DNA from: Selaginella moellendorffii
Taxonomy: Eukaryota > Streptophyta > Lycopodiopsida > Selaginellales > Selaginellaceae
Direction: 5' to 3'
Assembly (NCBI RefSeq): GCF_000143415.4
Contig: NW_003314262.1
Coordinates: 3,620,620-3,684,619, forward strand
Length of the DNA stretch: 64,000 nt
Shown here: positions 33,458-43,130 of the stretch, one piece after another
Layout of the letters: every line of letters starts with the position of its first letter
Position numbering within the stretch: the first letter of the stretch is position 1
The notes under the pieces: generated by a model
Database searches by the model: none
What the model was told of the DNA's origin: nothing
What the model saw: only the letters and a program-made list of their open reading frames with translations
Made by a program: the position numbers and the translations under genes

Positions 33458-35152
33458 CTAGCCAAAATAGTCTTGGAGGTCCAAAACGTCCGCTAACACA
33501 CCAGCGGCTGTAGTATCATTGCCTGCCCCGGCTCCCTTAATAACAAGAGGCGAAGTCGAATAACAGCGCGTGAAAATCTCGACCTGCAAAAACAAAGTTT
33601 CAGGAAACGCACAAGCTCTATACAATTACCAGATTATCGCTTCCATGCAGCTGACCGAGAGCGGACTGCTGAGGCTGCTCTACAATTCCCACTTTGCAAC
33701 TGTAAGCAAAGGACAGGTTTTTGGTAAGCTCAGGCGGATTGACTTACTGAAAGTTTTCGATCGTCGCCACATATCGTAGAACACAACCCCTAGCAGCTGC
33801 TTCTTTCACACGGTTTCTCATTGGCAAGTCTAGTTCGGCTAGTCCTTCTTTTAGAAATTGCATGGTGCTCATCAGTTTGGGAGCCAGACTTGGCGGATAT
33901 AAGCACTCAACCTTTAAGCAGCACGTCACTAAGAGGAATCCAACCAAAGAAAGTGAGTACCTCCACATCCTCTAAGTTTATTCTCCATCCCATTAGTCGA
34001 GCCATTATAAGCGCCTGAAAAATGAAAGAAGTCATGTTGCATTCACGAGATAGTAGCAAGTGGTTTCACCTTCCTTGCTACGTCCATACCGCCAAGATCA
34101 TCACGAGGGTCTGAAAGCGTAAGAATAAACTACACGAAAAATAGAAAAGAAAGATAGCTACCTGGCTCGGTGTAACCAAGCTCTTTCGCTTGTCTCACAA
34201 TATCACTAAACGATTCACCATACTCCAACCGACTCATTACAAAGCCGAGAGTGCCTGACAAAGGACGTTAGAAGTGGCAAATTTTTTATGAGAATGAAAG
34301 GACAAACCACTGAGAGCACCAACAATTTTCTTGATCGAATCTCCGGAATTTAGCAGACGGTTCAAAGTTGCTATGACTGGCAGAGCAGCACCGACCTGCT
34401 TGAGAAATGTTTGTAAAATGTACGTACAAATACTTCTTGCTTAACTGTTGATTCACAGCGATAACGTCGATTCAGTGCAGCAATCCTATCGTAAACGTTC
34501 TGCAGCCATGGGTCAAGGAAAAAAGAAGAAACAAAAAAAGAACGATCTTACAAACGAGCTGGTGAGAGGCTTCTTGTTCGCAAGAACAATGCAGCAATTC
34601 AAGTCCGCGATCTCTGCAAGTGCTTGTCCAATTTTTTCACTCGCGGTACAGTCAGCTACAACCAAAGGACGACCTGTAGGATAAACAAGAAAAAAAGTTG
34701 CATGATCATCCATCAAAATAGTTGAAAGGAAAGTTTTACCAGTTTCTTCTGTGATGGTTCTTATCGCAGCTGCTAGAGTTGCATCAAAATCTTCTTCGCG
34801 AACGGCTCGCGCATTTAATCCAGCTGAGCTTTCATCGTTTAAAGAAAAGGGAAATAAAAAACAGACATGTACCGGGCATTTGATTGTTCTTTTCCTTCGC
34901 AAGACAAATTTCCAGAAGAGCAGTGTCGTCCAGTTCTTCGTTTTTCTCACCCAAAACGATGGATTTGGAATCCACTACAGCCATCACAGCGACTCGCAAG
35001 CCCTGAGCATTTGATTCAAAGAGAGAAATCTTGGGCGATAGGCGAATAGATACCTGATCTTCGTGTAGTTTACGAGTGGAGACAATGTGGCGGAGGAGCT
35101 GCCGCCCGACGCCCCCGCATCCTAGAAGCGTCAGCTGGATTTTCCTCGCCAT
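33458..35152 (-). CDS. Homoserine dehydrogenase, monofunctional
   Basis: Multi-exon minus-strand gene. Exon 1 is 35152-35054 (MARKIQLTLLGCGGVGRQ, the NAD(P)-binding Rossmann loop) and exon 2 is 35002-34873. Later exons read REEDFDATLAAAIRTITEET, RPLVVADCTASEKIGQALAE, NCCIVLANKKPLTS (catalytic-site region), [40 protein letters not shown] and, at the end, PLVIKGAGAGNDTTAAGVLA before the stop at 33458. It reduces aspartate semialdehyde to homoserine in the threonine/methionine branch of aspartate-family amino acid synthesis. No aspartate kinase domain is present, matching the stand-alone plant type (At5g21060-like) rather than the bifunctional plastid enzyme. No plastid transit peptide is evident. 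The start lies about 170 bp from a possible divergent plus-strand transcript. Confidence 0.93.
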
Positions 35153-35315
35153 GGCCAAGAGCCCTAAGAAATTCCCAAATTTGAAAATATTGGGGGGAAG
35201 ATTTAGGGCTTTGGAGCAATCGATAGGGTTCCTTGCGTCGATCTCGCCAGGCGAGGTAAGAATCGCGTTGGAAAAATCGCAGCTTGTCGATTTTCTTTCC
35301 AATGTAGGGTAAGAT

Positions 35316-36647
35316 CGAGTCTATGGCGCGGTATGTTTCTTAAAAATCCAAATAGCTCGTGTTTATTTTTATCCAAAGCGACAAGTCGAATGAATTCCAC
35401 TAGTCCTTTATGCGATCAATATGTCCTTGCCACTTTTTTTTTCCTGCTACTTCATTTCTTCTTCTTATTCGCCTTCTGTTCTGTACTAACATTTTTTTTT
35501 TTTCAGGTACTTGTATTCCTCAACACGGGATAACTCGGCGATTTAGGCAAGCTTCTCCCAGATCCAAGATATTCGATCTAAAACAACGCAAAACGTAGAT
35601 TAAGGATTGTTTGTACAAGGTATGGTCGAGTCAAAGCTCTTTAGTGTCGATCACTCTCGCTTGCAGCTAACCATTGTTTTGTTGCAGGTTTTGGTCCCTC
35701 CTCCTGCCACCAGTACCGTCATCGTCATCTTTTCAGAGATGAAGACCGTGCGTGGACAAGACCTCTTGAATGTCTCTGCATGAATCGCATCATGGACAAT
35801 CTGTGAAGGTATTGTTTTACTCTGATACGTAAATCCCACTTTGTTTGATGTAACAGGAAGCCCGTTCTTCGCGATATAGAAAGCCATGGCCTTTTAGCAC
35901 TGGCGGAAAGCCCCCCTCTAGAAATTTCTCTGAGCAGCATCACAAAAATATCCTCCGACAAGATAAATAGTTCAGGGCCTTACAGTGAAGAATTCGGACA
36001 AGCGTCGGTGAGTTCTTTTTCCTGTTCTGGCTTTGTTGATATGCAGTGAAGTTTCGAAAGAGTGTTTAAAAAACTAACAGTATTTTTCTTGTTATATTGC
36101 AGTGGCTTAAAATTTTGGGACGTTAATGCTCGGATCCAACACATTGCTCGAACTAGCAGCTTTAAAGCATCAAACATTGACATTTTCCAGACTGCCGACT
36201 TTAATGGACCTTGCTTTCGGGCTTGTCGAACTGTAACATCTGCTCTGGAGAAGAAGAACAAGAAAAGGACTCAAGGTATTAAATGACTCCACTTCAAAGC
36301 TTTAAGAGGGATCCGATTGAATCCGTCCTTTGCTTGTATCCCTTTCCGTTTATCTAAACATCGCTGATCCACTGTAATTGCAGGAGGCTGAAAGCGCAAG
36401 CATCTCGTCTTCTTACCCAGCTAAAAGAATCGGCTCCAGATTCAAGAGTAAGATTATTTTACACTGGCCTCTGGAAATGGACGCATGACTTGTGGAGGTT
36501 TGATTTCTAGGTGCTGAATCCAGACAGCTGTATGCAACTGACGGCCGGCGTCACATTGATACGAAGTCTATTCCCAATCCGACCAGGTACGGAAGACTTC
36601 TCAGCGAAATAATGCGTGGTCTGTACGAGGCCGGTCAAATGAGCTAA
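35316..36647 (+). CDS. Unrecognised probable multi-exon gene (exons uncertain)
   Basis: Plus-strand sequence with several plausible short exons separated by GT...AG introns of Selaginella-like size. The best supported are about 36103-36276 (LKFWDVNARIQHIAR, NGPCFRACRTVTSALEKK), about 36384-36447 and about 36512-36647. The last ends YGRLLSEIMRGLYEAGQMS, with an in-frame splice through RFKS/AESRQLY. The first exon may start at 35323 (ATGGCGCG then GTATGT). I could not build one frame across all exons: the junction near 36276/36384 does not fit, and early exons have stops. It could be a mis-spliced real gene, a non-coding divergent transcript of the homoserine dehydrogenase promoter, or a pseudogene. 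Confidence 0.3.
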
Positions 36648-36886
36648 AAGCTTGGTGGTAAAAGCATGCTAAACTCGTTTGGCGATGGACGGACCACGCC
36701 GCATGTCAACGACGAACTTTGTTCCTTCCCATGAACGTGTTCTTCGCTCAGCTATCGTCACAGTAAGAGGTCGAGCACTCTCGGAAAAAAGTCTACTTTT
36801 CTCGGTAAAACAAACAGCCATTCTCGATCTTACACTCTATGCTAGAACTGACATGCCACAAACGCAAACAGGAACACTACTGCTTT

Positions 36887-37462
36887 CTACGGATTGAAGA
36901 GCTTGTTTCCGCATTGGCACCTCCATCCTTTGGGCTTGTAATTGGAGTAAAGAGCAGCCGCCTCACCTTCATCTTTCGCCGGAGAAACTCGCTTGGCCTC
37001 CTCATCCTTGGGATCGGGGGTGGGAACCTGGACTGCTTGGCAAGGGAGGCACCGGTTGCACTTATTCTGGCAGCTCGGTGGCCTGGAGCCTATACCCGTT
37101 ATAACAGTGTCCGGAACTTCTTGTACCGCTTGAACTGCCTGGCATGGAGTGCAAGAGTCGCACTTGTTGAGACAACTCGGAGGCTTGGATCCCGGTGCTG
37201 TGGCAATCACCCTTGCCAGGCTTTGATTGTCGTGGCGACGAGGGTCATCCTTTCTTCCTGCACAGCACGAACGACAACAATGGCATCAGCTGGCATATTG
37301 AGACAAAGGGACATGAATAGCGAATTATTACCCCGGGGGAAAGGACTCGGAGTTGTGAGACTAGCGAGCTGGAGGAGGAGGAGTGAGATCAGCAGCCAGC
37401 AGGAGAATTTGTTGGAGACAACCATGCTACCGGCATTGGCAAGGCTTGTGACTCTAGAGACA

Positions 37463-37493
<31 letters not shown>

Positions 37494-37494
37494 T
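36887..37494 (-). CDS. EPFL-family secreted peptide with duplicated cysteine half-motif
   Basis: Two exons, 37494-37332 and 37257-36887, join in phase to 177 residues. The C-terminus (GSRPPSCQNKCNRCLPCQAV ... YSNYKPKGWRCQCGNKLFNP) is diagnostic of EPIDERMAL PATTERNING FACTOR-LIKE peptides, extracellular ligands of ERECTA-family receptor kinases that control stomatal and growth patterning. The N-terminal half of the cysteine motif occurs twice: Cys 83, 87, 90, 93 and again 117, 121, 124, 127. With Cys 168 and 170 this gives ten cysteines instead of the usual six or eight. Signal peptides are possible from either of two in-frame starts (37494, or 37425 with MVVSNKFSCWLLISLLLL). The first is encoded partly by a CTG repeat. 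The copies are diverged, so the duplication is not recent. Confidence 0.88.
37467..37492 (-). repeat. (CTG)9 microsatellite encoding poly-Leu
   Basis: Nine CTG codons directly after the upstream ATG of the EPFL gene (CAG on the plus strand). They would form the hydrophobic core of a signal peptide of the form M-L9-FVSRVTSLANA. Length changes in steps of three bases would alter the signal peptide without shifting frame. Confidence 0.85.
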
Positions 37495-37645
37495 CCTATA
37501 AGACCGAAAACAACATATCTTTGGTGGCGCTGACAGCGGAGTTCTATGGAAAGATTCTTCTCCAGTGGACCAAGTTTTGAGGACACTCGTAGCTATGCTG
37601 CTCCAGCTCCTGGCTACTGCGGCTGGAAGCCAAAATTCATCGTCC

Positions 37646-37652
37646 TATATAT
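37646..37652 (-). promoter_or_regulatory. Possible TATA box of the EPFL gene
   Basis: TATATAG on the minus strand, about 150 bp upstream of the first EPFL ATG, in otherwise mixed-composition sequence. Position and orientation fit, but there is no other support. Confidence 0.35.
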
Positions 37653-37759
37653 CGTGCCGCGGTCTGTAATACGCGAGGGAGGTTACAGGGTTGGCATCAC
37701 AATCACAGCAGCGTTCTCCTTTGCCTGCAATCTGGAGAGATTCCTGAGGGCCCGTTAAT

Positions 37760-38433
37760 CCAGCACGCAACTGAAGGACGAAAGGAATGGGTGGCTCTTC
37801 TGGTAAAAGTCCTTGGGCCGCTAGTACCGAAACGAGAGCAAAGTTAAAAGAGCATCACCAGAGCTTGCAGACGTCGACACCTCCACTGTGTTCTTCACAT
37901 GCTGCGTTATGCAACATATCATCAGCGGAGTCGCGCACCGAGCTTAAGTCTGTTAAGTGAGCTTTCTCTCTTCTACTTCTCCTAGTATTCCCCACGACTG
38001 ATTGATTTGACACTGGTGAAGGCAGGCAGGCTTTCTTTTCTTTTCTGGAGCTGGAGCTCTCTGCTGCTGCTGCCGCTGTGGTGCTGATAGCTATTTATGT
38101 GGAGCAACTTTTGCTGCCCGGTCTATGCATGTGGATGGCGGAGTAGCCTTTGCGAGTGTCGACAAAAGAGGCGTACTTGGCGTACGATGGCTTACCTCTT
38201 CGGGCATGGTGAAGCCGTTTGTCTACCGTGCGAAGTGCTATGCCCGGCTCGGGCGTATCAGTCAAGCCAAGCTGGGTGTTAGCGAATAGCGATAGCGGCA
38301 CAGATAGACAGGTGGATACGAAGCAAGGTGGGAGTTAGCACAGACGGACAGATAGTTACAGAGATAAATGGGATCGTCATTTTCCAGCAGGAGGAGCAGC
38401 AGCAGGCGAGAGATATGGTAGTGATATTTCCGG
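37760..38433. other. Intergenic region between EPFL and DYW-PPR genes
   Basis: Divergent upstream region of both genes. It contains a short CTG/CCG-rich tract (about 38062-38078). Nothing else was recognised. Confidence 0.45.
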
Positions 38434-40863
38434 ATGGCACAGAGGCTGGACAGGGACAAGTTTGCGAAGCTGGTGCGAGCTTGCAGCGACGCGAAAGACC
38501 TCGCAAGAGGCAAGCGCGTCCATGCGCATATCTTGGACAGCGGCGGGGGTGGCGTAGTACAGGATAGTTTCCTCGCCAACTTGCTCGTGCAAATGTACGG
38601 GAAATGCGGGTGCCCGGATGACGCACAGCGGGTGTTCGAGGAGATAAATCCCAAGAACGCGTACTCGTGGTCTTGCATGATGACGGCCTTGGCGAGCAAC
38701 GGGTATCTCGGTGACGCCAGGGTAATGTTTGAGAGCATGCCGCAACGGAACGTCTCGGCGTGGAACAACATCCTTGCAGCGCACGCACAGAAGGGGTACT
38801 TGGTCGAGGCCAGGGGATTTATGGACAGGATGCCCGAGTGGAACGTGGTGACGCTCAGCTTTATGGTGAACGCGTATGCCCAGAACGGTCATCTTTCGGA
38901 GGCCGAGAGAGCTTTCGCCATGATGCACGAACCGGACGTGGTGGCATGCACGAAGATGGTAATGGCGTATGGTCAGGCTGGCCGGGTGGCCGATGCCAAG
39001 GCTGTTTTTGACAGGGCCGGGGCGAAGGATGTTATCGCGTGGAACGCGATGCTTTCGGCCTACGTTGAGAACGGGCTCTTGCGAGAGGCGAGAGCTTTGT
39101 TCGACTTTATGCCTGGACGGACGGTGGTGTCGTGGACGGCAATGGTTGAAGCCAGTTACCGCGGTGGGAGGTTTGAGGAAGCCCAGGAGCTCTTTGGTGG
39201 CATGCCCGAGCTGAGCGAGGTCTCTCTCACTGTTATGATCGAGGCTTACGCTCAAAACGGCCAGCTGCAGCGAGCCAGAGGCATTTTCGAGGCCAAGGCC
39301 GAGTCTCGTAACGTCGTCTCTTGGACTGCGATGCTGACGGCCTATGCGGACAATGAAGACTTCGACAGCGCGAGGATGGTGTTCGAGGTAATGCCGCAGC
39401 GGAGCATCATCTCCTGGAACTGCATGATCAGGGCGCTCGTTCACCACAGCGGGAACCTCGACCAGGTTCGCGAGTTTTTCAACAGCATGCCAGAACGCAC
39501 CGTTGTCTCCTGGAACTTCTTTCTGCTAGCGAACTCTCGGGCTGGGCAGATCTCGAAGATAAAGAGTGCCTTCGACGTAATGCCGATGAGGAACACGATC
39601 TCGTGGATCACTTTGCTACATGCCTATGCCGAGGGAGGACTTCTGGAAGAAGCCAGCAGCCTCTACGAGAACTTTCCCGAGCACAACTCCGTCTCGAGGA
39701 CAGTGATGCTGGTGTTCTACGCTCAGTATGGCCAGCTCGAGGAGGCAAGAACCGTCTTCTCCTGCATTGAAGAGCCGGACTTAGTGTCCCAGAACGCAAT
39801 GGTGGCGGCTTATGCTCACAACGGGAGGATGGAAGAAGCAAAGGAGCTCTTTGACAGTATGCTCGAGAGGGATGTGGCAACTTGGAACTCGCTCATCGGC
39901 GGATATGCCCACAGCGGGCATACGAGCCCGAGCTCGAGCGAGGGGCACACGGCCGACACCAGCGAAGAGCATTTGCTATGCCGAAACGCTCTGGAGAGCT
40001 TCCATGCAATGCTCGTCGAAGGCCTCCGACCAAACTCTATATCCTTCATGAGCATTCTCGTGGCGTCCAGCCACTTGGGACTCCTCGACACGGGCGTCCA
40101 ATACTTCCAGTCCATGAGTAGCGACCACGGCTTGCAACCGAGCAGCGATCACTACCAGTCTGTGGTGAGCCTCCTGGGACGGACGGGAGAGCTCGACGCC
40201 GCCGAAGAACTCATCGACTTCCAGGCTGCCGGGTGCTCGGGCTTTCTAGAGGTGGCTCTCGGAAGCCTCCTCGGCGCGTGCAAGACTTACAGAGACGTGG
40301 AACGGGGGGCTCGGGTAGCACACAGGCTGTTTGAGCTGGAGCCGCGCAACGCTTCTCCTTACGTACTCCTGGCCAGCTTGTACGCTTCTCTCGGCATGGA
40401 GAGCGACGTCCAGGCCGTGAGGAGGCTCATGAAGGACAGGAACGTCGTGAAGCAGCCAGGGATTAGCTTGATAGAGATCGACAGGAAGCTCCACAAGTTC
40501 ACGGTCGGGGACACGAGCCACGTACGAAACCAGGAAATTCGTCGCGAGCTTGGAAGGCTCCATGAGTTGGTGGTGAAACAAGGATACGTCCCGGACACCA
40601 GGGAGGTGCTTCATGATGTTTGCGAGGAGCAAAAGCGGAGGCTCCTGCTCAACCACAGTGAGAAGTTGGCGATTGCATTTGGAGTGATCTCCACTGCTCC
40701 CGGGACGACGATAAGGATTCTAAAGAACCTGCGGGTGTGCTCCGACTGCCATGCAGCAGCCAAGCTCATGTCTAAGGTGACGAGAAGGAAGATTGTCGTC
40801 CGGGATTGCCATCGTTTTCACCACTTCGAAGAGGGGAAGTGTTCCTGCCGAGATTTTTGGTGA
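38434..40863 (+). CDS. DYW-class PPR RNA-editing factor, full length
   Basis: Intronless 809-residue protein. After a short N-terminal segment (KFAKLVRACSDAKDLARGKR) come about 14 short S-type repeats (for example MPQRNVSAWNNILAAHAQKG, MPGRTVVSWTAMVEASYRGG). A final P-L-S-like unit follows (LRPNSISFMSILVASSHLGL), then E/E+ motifs (PRNASPYVLLASLYASLG; DRNVVKQPGISLIEID) and a complete DYW domain. The deaminase zinc site is visible as HSEKLAIAFG and CSDCHAAAK, followed by RDCHRFHHFEEGKCSC. The protein ends DFW instead of DYW, a conservative change. Such proteins bind a specific organelle RNA and convert C to U. The near-uniform short-repeat array is typical of lycophyte editing factors. The start is the first ATG before the conserved N-terminal segment. 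Confidence 0.95.
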   Translation: MAQRLDRDKFAKLVRACSDAKDLARGKRVHAHILDSGGGGVVQDSFLANLLVQMYGKCGCPDDAQRVFEEINPKNAYSWSCMMTALASNGYLGDARVMFESMPQRNVSAWNNILAAHAQKGYLVEARGFMDRMPEWNVVTLSFMVNAYAQNGHLSEAERAFAMMHEPDVVACTKMVMAYGQAGRVADAKAVFDRAGAKDVIAWNAMLSAYVENGLLREARALFDFMPGRTVVSWTAMVEASYRGGRFEEAQELFGGMPELSEVSLTVMIEAYAQNGQLQRARGIFEAKAESRNVVSWTAMLTAYADNEDFDSARMVFEVMPQRSIISWNCMIRALVHHSGNLDQVREFFNSMPERTVVSWNFFLLANSRAGQISKIKSAFDVMPMRNTISWITLLHAYAEGGLLEEASSLYENFPEHNSVSRTVMLVFYAQYGQLEEARTVFSCIEEPDLVSQNAMVAAYAHNGRMEEAKELFDSMLERDVATWNSLIGGYAHSGHTSPSSSEGHTADTSEEHLLCRNALESFHAMLVEGLRPNSISFMSILVASSHLGLLDTGVQYFQSMSSDHGLQPSSDHYQSVVSLLGRTGELDAAEELIDFQAAGCSGFLEVALGSLLGACKTYRDVERGARVAHRLFELEPRNASPYVLLASLYASLGMESDVQAVRRLMKDRNVVKQPGISLIEIDRKLHKFTVGDTSHVRNQEIRRELGRLHELVVKQGYVPDTREVLHDVCEEQKRRLLLNHSEKLAIAFGVISTAPGTTIRILKNLRVCSDCHAAAKLMSKVTRRKIVVRDCHRFHHFEEGKCSCRDFW

Positions 40864-42280
40864 TCTTTTTAAGTAAAACAATTAAATATAGTTTAAAACT
40901 TATTTACTTTCACCCTTATGTTTAGTTCCAGTTAATGAGGAGGGTTGTAAACCATTTGTGCTAAACTTAAATAGATTCATCTTGTAGAAGCTAGAGAGTT
41001 GTTTGATCTTGTACTGAAGCACAATAGATTTATATGGAACTAAGTGTATGACCAAAAGAAAGGAGATATGCTTATATTTCTGGATCTTACTAATTTGCTT
41101 TTATATTTTCTAACAAATCTAGATTCCTTGCTAGTACTATTTAAAAGAGCAAAGGCAATATATTCAATCTTGATTTTATTTTACCTCATGGCAAAAAATT
41201 AGTTAAAGTAGTTTTTTGTTACAAAATTACTTAAGGATATTTAATCCTAAGTATCTTAACACTTATAACCGATTGAAAAAGATGGTGCACTCTTGTTCAT
41301 AGACTTTTTCTCTTTATATTTGAATCTCTATAAATCAATTATTTATATACAAATGAGGATTTGCAATCCAATTTTAAAAAAATTTGCTAAGAGCATAAGA
41401 TATAAAGAGGATGGCAATAGGAAGGGTTAAGTTAAGCATCACCCTTTTCCTGAAGCATTTAAAATTGTTTAACAATGTTTAATAATATTCTTGTAGAATT
41501 AGAATGGAGAGTGTTATCTAGAGGAATCTCATAACCTGCTAATGGCAACATAATAGCCTTGAGCTTGTGTGTGAGTATTTTATGGCCTACTAGTGGCAAC
41601 ACAATAAGAATAGCAATCTTGAATATGAGAGTGTTCTTGAAGGGCCAAATCTTTAAAGTGTTTTTTTGGGAGGATTGAAAGAGTTTAAGGGCAAATCCTA
41701 GAGTAGGAGAGAGTGTTTCATGGCCTATTTGTGGCATTGCAGTTGGCTTAAGCAAATCTGATCAATAAAGAAGTGTTCTTTCCTGAATGGGGTATTTAAG
41801 GGTAATTGTGCTTTTATATAATGTACATAGTTTCACTTTTTATATTATAGTGATTTACTATAAAATAACTATGGAGTGGAATATAAACCTTTGTACATGT
41901 GGACCAAGGGTAATGGAGTGGAACTTGAGTTCAAAGCCTTAAGCCATTGAACGAAGAGATGAAATTAAAATCCTTAACATACAACCAAGGAGTATAGAAA
42001 TAAAAATTGGAATATAGAGCAACTCCTAAGTGTTCAACTTAGGGAGCGAAGGGATATGAATATAAAGTGATATTAGAATAGTCTTAAAGCATTTAGCATT
42101 CCATAGTAAAATTAACATGTAAAATGAAGTTAAATAAAGTTTGGCACTATTTCAGCATACCAGTGGCATAATGCGAGGATATAAATCCTCCATCAGCTAT
42201 TATAATGTAGAACTAAATTAGCCTCCTCTTCTGAAATGAATAAGAGAGTGAACCCTAGGCCAACCTCTTAACCCTTAACG
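40864..42280. other. AT-rich spacer with a weak internal repeat
   Basis: No gene found. 41531-41760 holds three imperfect copies of a motif like ATGGCCTACTAGTGGCAACA (near 41531, 41581 and 41720). These generate a repetitive minus-strand open frame with no family similarity. Confidence 0.45.
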
Positions 42281-42450
42281 TGTTATAGTGTAGTGCATGT
42301 GATCATGGGATGAGATTTGAATATACTGTCATCATGGATCCTTAGAACTTTAGGGGATAAATAGGGATAAAATAGTCACTAAGGGCTCTTTCATCAAGCA
42401 ATTGCCCCTTTTCTAGTTGGCTTAAGGGGAGAGAGATAAGGTGTGTTACA
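42281..42450 (+). repeat. Left LTR of the outer TRIM-like element
   Basis: Starts TG (with a 4-base TTAT difference from the right copy) and ends ACA, immediately before the primer-binding site. Confidence 0.75.
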
Positions 42451-42550
42451 GTTGGTATCGGAGCAAATGACACGGGTTCGATTCCCATTGATTAGTGGCT
42501 ACTTAAAAATATAATATACTCTTGAGCAAGATATATTCCTACCCCTAAAT

Positions 42551-42925
42551 TTGAAATCGTACATATTGGGCATCCATGTGTACGTCCTTCCTCTTGTGTG
42601 GAATATCCACGGACGAAATTTGAAATCGTATGTATTGGGCATCCATGTGTACGTCCTTCCTCTTGTGTGGAATATCCACAGACGAAGGTATCCACCGTGG
42701 GACTGTGGTACGGGTGTGTACGTCCTTCCTCTTGTGTGGAATATCCATGGACGAAATTTGAAATCGTACATATCCATGGACGAAGGTATCCACTGTGGGA
42801 CTGTGGTACGGGTGTGTACGTCCTTCCTCTTGTGTGGAATATCCACGGACGAAATTTGAAATCGTACGTATTGGGCATCCATGTGTACATCCTTCCTCTT
42901 GTGTGGAATATCCACGGACGAAGGT
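42551..42925. repeat. Minisatellite inside the TRIM-like element
   Basis: Five or more units built on GTGTACGTCCTTCCTCTTG, TGTGGAATATCCACGGACGA and a variable linker (GAAATCGTACATATTGGGC or GTATCCACCGTGGGACTG). Unit length alternates between about 70 and 85 bases. GTGGAATATCCAC is a perfect palindrome repeated in every unit. All frames are open over long runs, which is a repeat artefact. Confidence 0.9.
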
Positions 42926-42949
42926 GGATACACAATGGAATAGCTGGTC

Positions 42950-43070
42950 TACACAATGGAGGGATTGGTAGATTCAGTGTGGAAATGGAGGTGCTGATTG
43001 GTAGATTCAGTGCGGAAATGGAGGGATTGGTAGATTCAGTGCGGAAATGGAGGTGCTGGTTCCCCTTGGC
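42950..43070. repeat. Short tandem repeat, about 30-bp unit
   Basis: Three to four copies of GATTGGTAGATTCAGTG, CGGAAATGGAGG, some with a GTGCT insertion. Confidence 0.85.
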
Positions 43071-43130
43071 TCAGTAGGGGTTATTAGTCAATAGTCAATA
43101 AGGACATTGACATCTCTGAAGGGGGGGTGA

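Noticed and set aside
41459-41755. 98-codon minus-strand frame with repeated HETL/GHKIL-like words
   Set aside because: AT-rich, built from a weak local DNA repeat, with no family similarity or gene context.
42492-42956. Repetitive minus-strand frame resembling a tandem-repeat protein; also a CRISPR-like look
   Set aside because: Non-coding minisatellite with variable unit length inside a TRIM-like element. CRISPR arrays do not occur in plant nuclear DNA, and there are no spacers of uniform length or cas genes.
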